Shown here in pieces: positions 63,947 through 64,000 of a stretch of DNA of 64,000 nt; the stretch's first letter is position 1, and every line of letters starts with the position of its first letter. The DNA comes from Streptomyces sp. WZ-12 (lineage in GTDB: Bacteria; Actinomycetota; Actinomycetes; Streptomycetales; Streptomycetaceae): contig NZ_CP118574.1 of the NCBI RefSeq assembly GCF_028898845.1, forward strand, positions 8,729,001 to 8,793,000, read 5' to 3'. Below the pieces are notes generated by a model. It saw nothing but the letters and a program-made list of their open reading frames with translations. It was not told where the DNA came from and did no database searches. The position numbers and the translations under genes are program-made.

Positions 63947-63965
63947 GACGCAAGAGTTTTGCGTT
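63947..63965. promoter_or_regulatory. Operator-like dyad 3, ACGCAA-N5-TTGCGT
   Basis: The clearest of the three GCAA-N5-TTGC dyads, with six-base perfect inner arms, 20 bases before the next gene's start. A regulator encoded there could bind all three sites. Confidence 0.6.
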
Positions 63966-63984
63966 AGGGGCTTAGGGTGATGGT

Positions 63985-64000
63985 ATGAGTCCCCGACCGA
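63985..64000 (+). CDS. Start of a truncated gene (MSPRP...)
   Basis: ATG 63985 begins MSPRP and runs off the window. A basic, Pro-containing start close behind an operator-like dyad fits a TetR or similar regulator, but five residues cannot prove it. Confidence 0.35.

Overview
The window is high-GC actinobacterial DNA, almost certainly from the chromosome of a Streptomyces or a close relative. Signs are the strong third-position GC bias, the XRE-DUF5753/DUF397 regulatory pair, a CYP105-type P450 with its 3Fe-4S ferredoxin, a HAAS-domain membrane protein, AraC/DUF2000 and DUF3592 families, LAxTG surface proteins, and frequent ATGA/GTGA start-stop overlaps. There are no rRNA, tRNA, phage or insertion-sequence genes. 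The gene content is accessory: catabolic, regulatory and transport genes, several of them decayed, as in the arm region of a linear chromosome.

Layout. 1-12 kb: the end of a flavoenzyme gene with a coupled unknown, a lipase, an SDR, a TetR/CYP105/ferredoxin module, a LuxR-type regulator, a secreted HAD phosphatase, and a sugar-type Gfo/Idh/MocA oxidoreductase divergent from a DUF2264 protein. 12-17 kb: small secreted or surface proteins, two disrupted genes (an LAxTG protein and an APC permease) and an XRE-DUF397 locus with three tiny divergent ORFs, one frameshifted. 17-24 kb: two coupled Gfo/Idh/MocA oxidoreductases, a methyltransferase, a Na+/H+ antiporter, a bL37-like ribosomal miniprotein and an SDR with an altered active site. 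24-34 kb: an intact KdpD-type kinase, a MarR-controlled flavin monooxygenase, a second MarR divergent from an enolase, and a LysR/SDR pair.

34-45 kb is a potassium-uptake island. A 27-residue membrane ORF, kdpF, kdpA, kdpB and kdpC form one minus-strand operon behind a KdpD. This KdpD keeps its N-terminal sensor modules but has lost the phosphoacceptor histidine and the ATP-binding boxes, so it looks like a pseudokinase. A kinase-less DUF4118 protein lies at the other end. No kdpE response regulator is present. The intact KdpD 14 kb away could supply the catalytic function.

45-50 kb: a coupled PfkB kinase and HAD-GT20 fusion that could together make a glucosylglycerol-like or trehalose-like compatible solute, a VanX-type dipeptidase, and a HAAS protein. 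50.8-51.7 kb holds the relic of a nonribosomal peptide cluster. 52-56.8 kb: an acetyltransferase, an MFS transporter and a LysR/YeiH-type exporter pair. 57-60.4 kb: two GH27 alpha-galactosidases in tandem. 61-64 kb: a metallo-hydrolase divergent from an AtzG-like protein and an amidase. Three GCAA-N5-TTGC-like dyads flank this group, and the next gene begins just past the third one.
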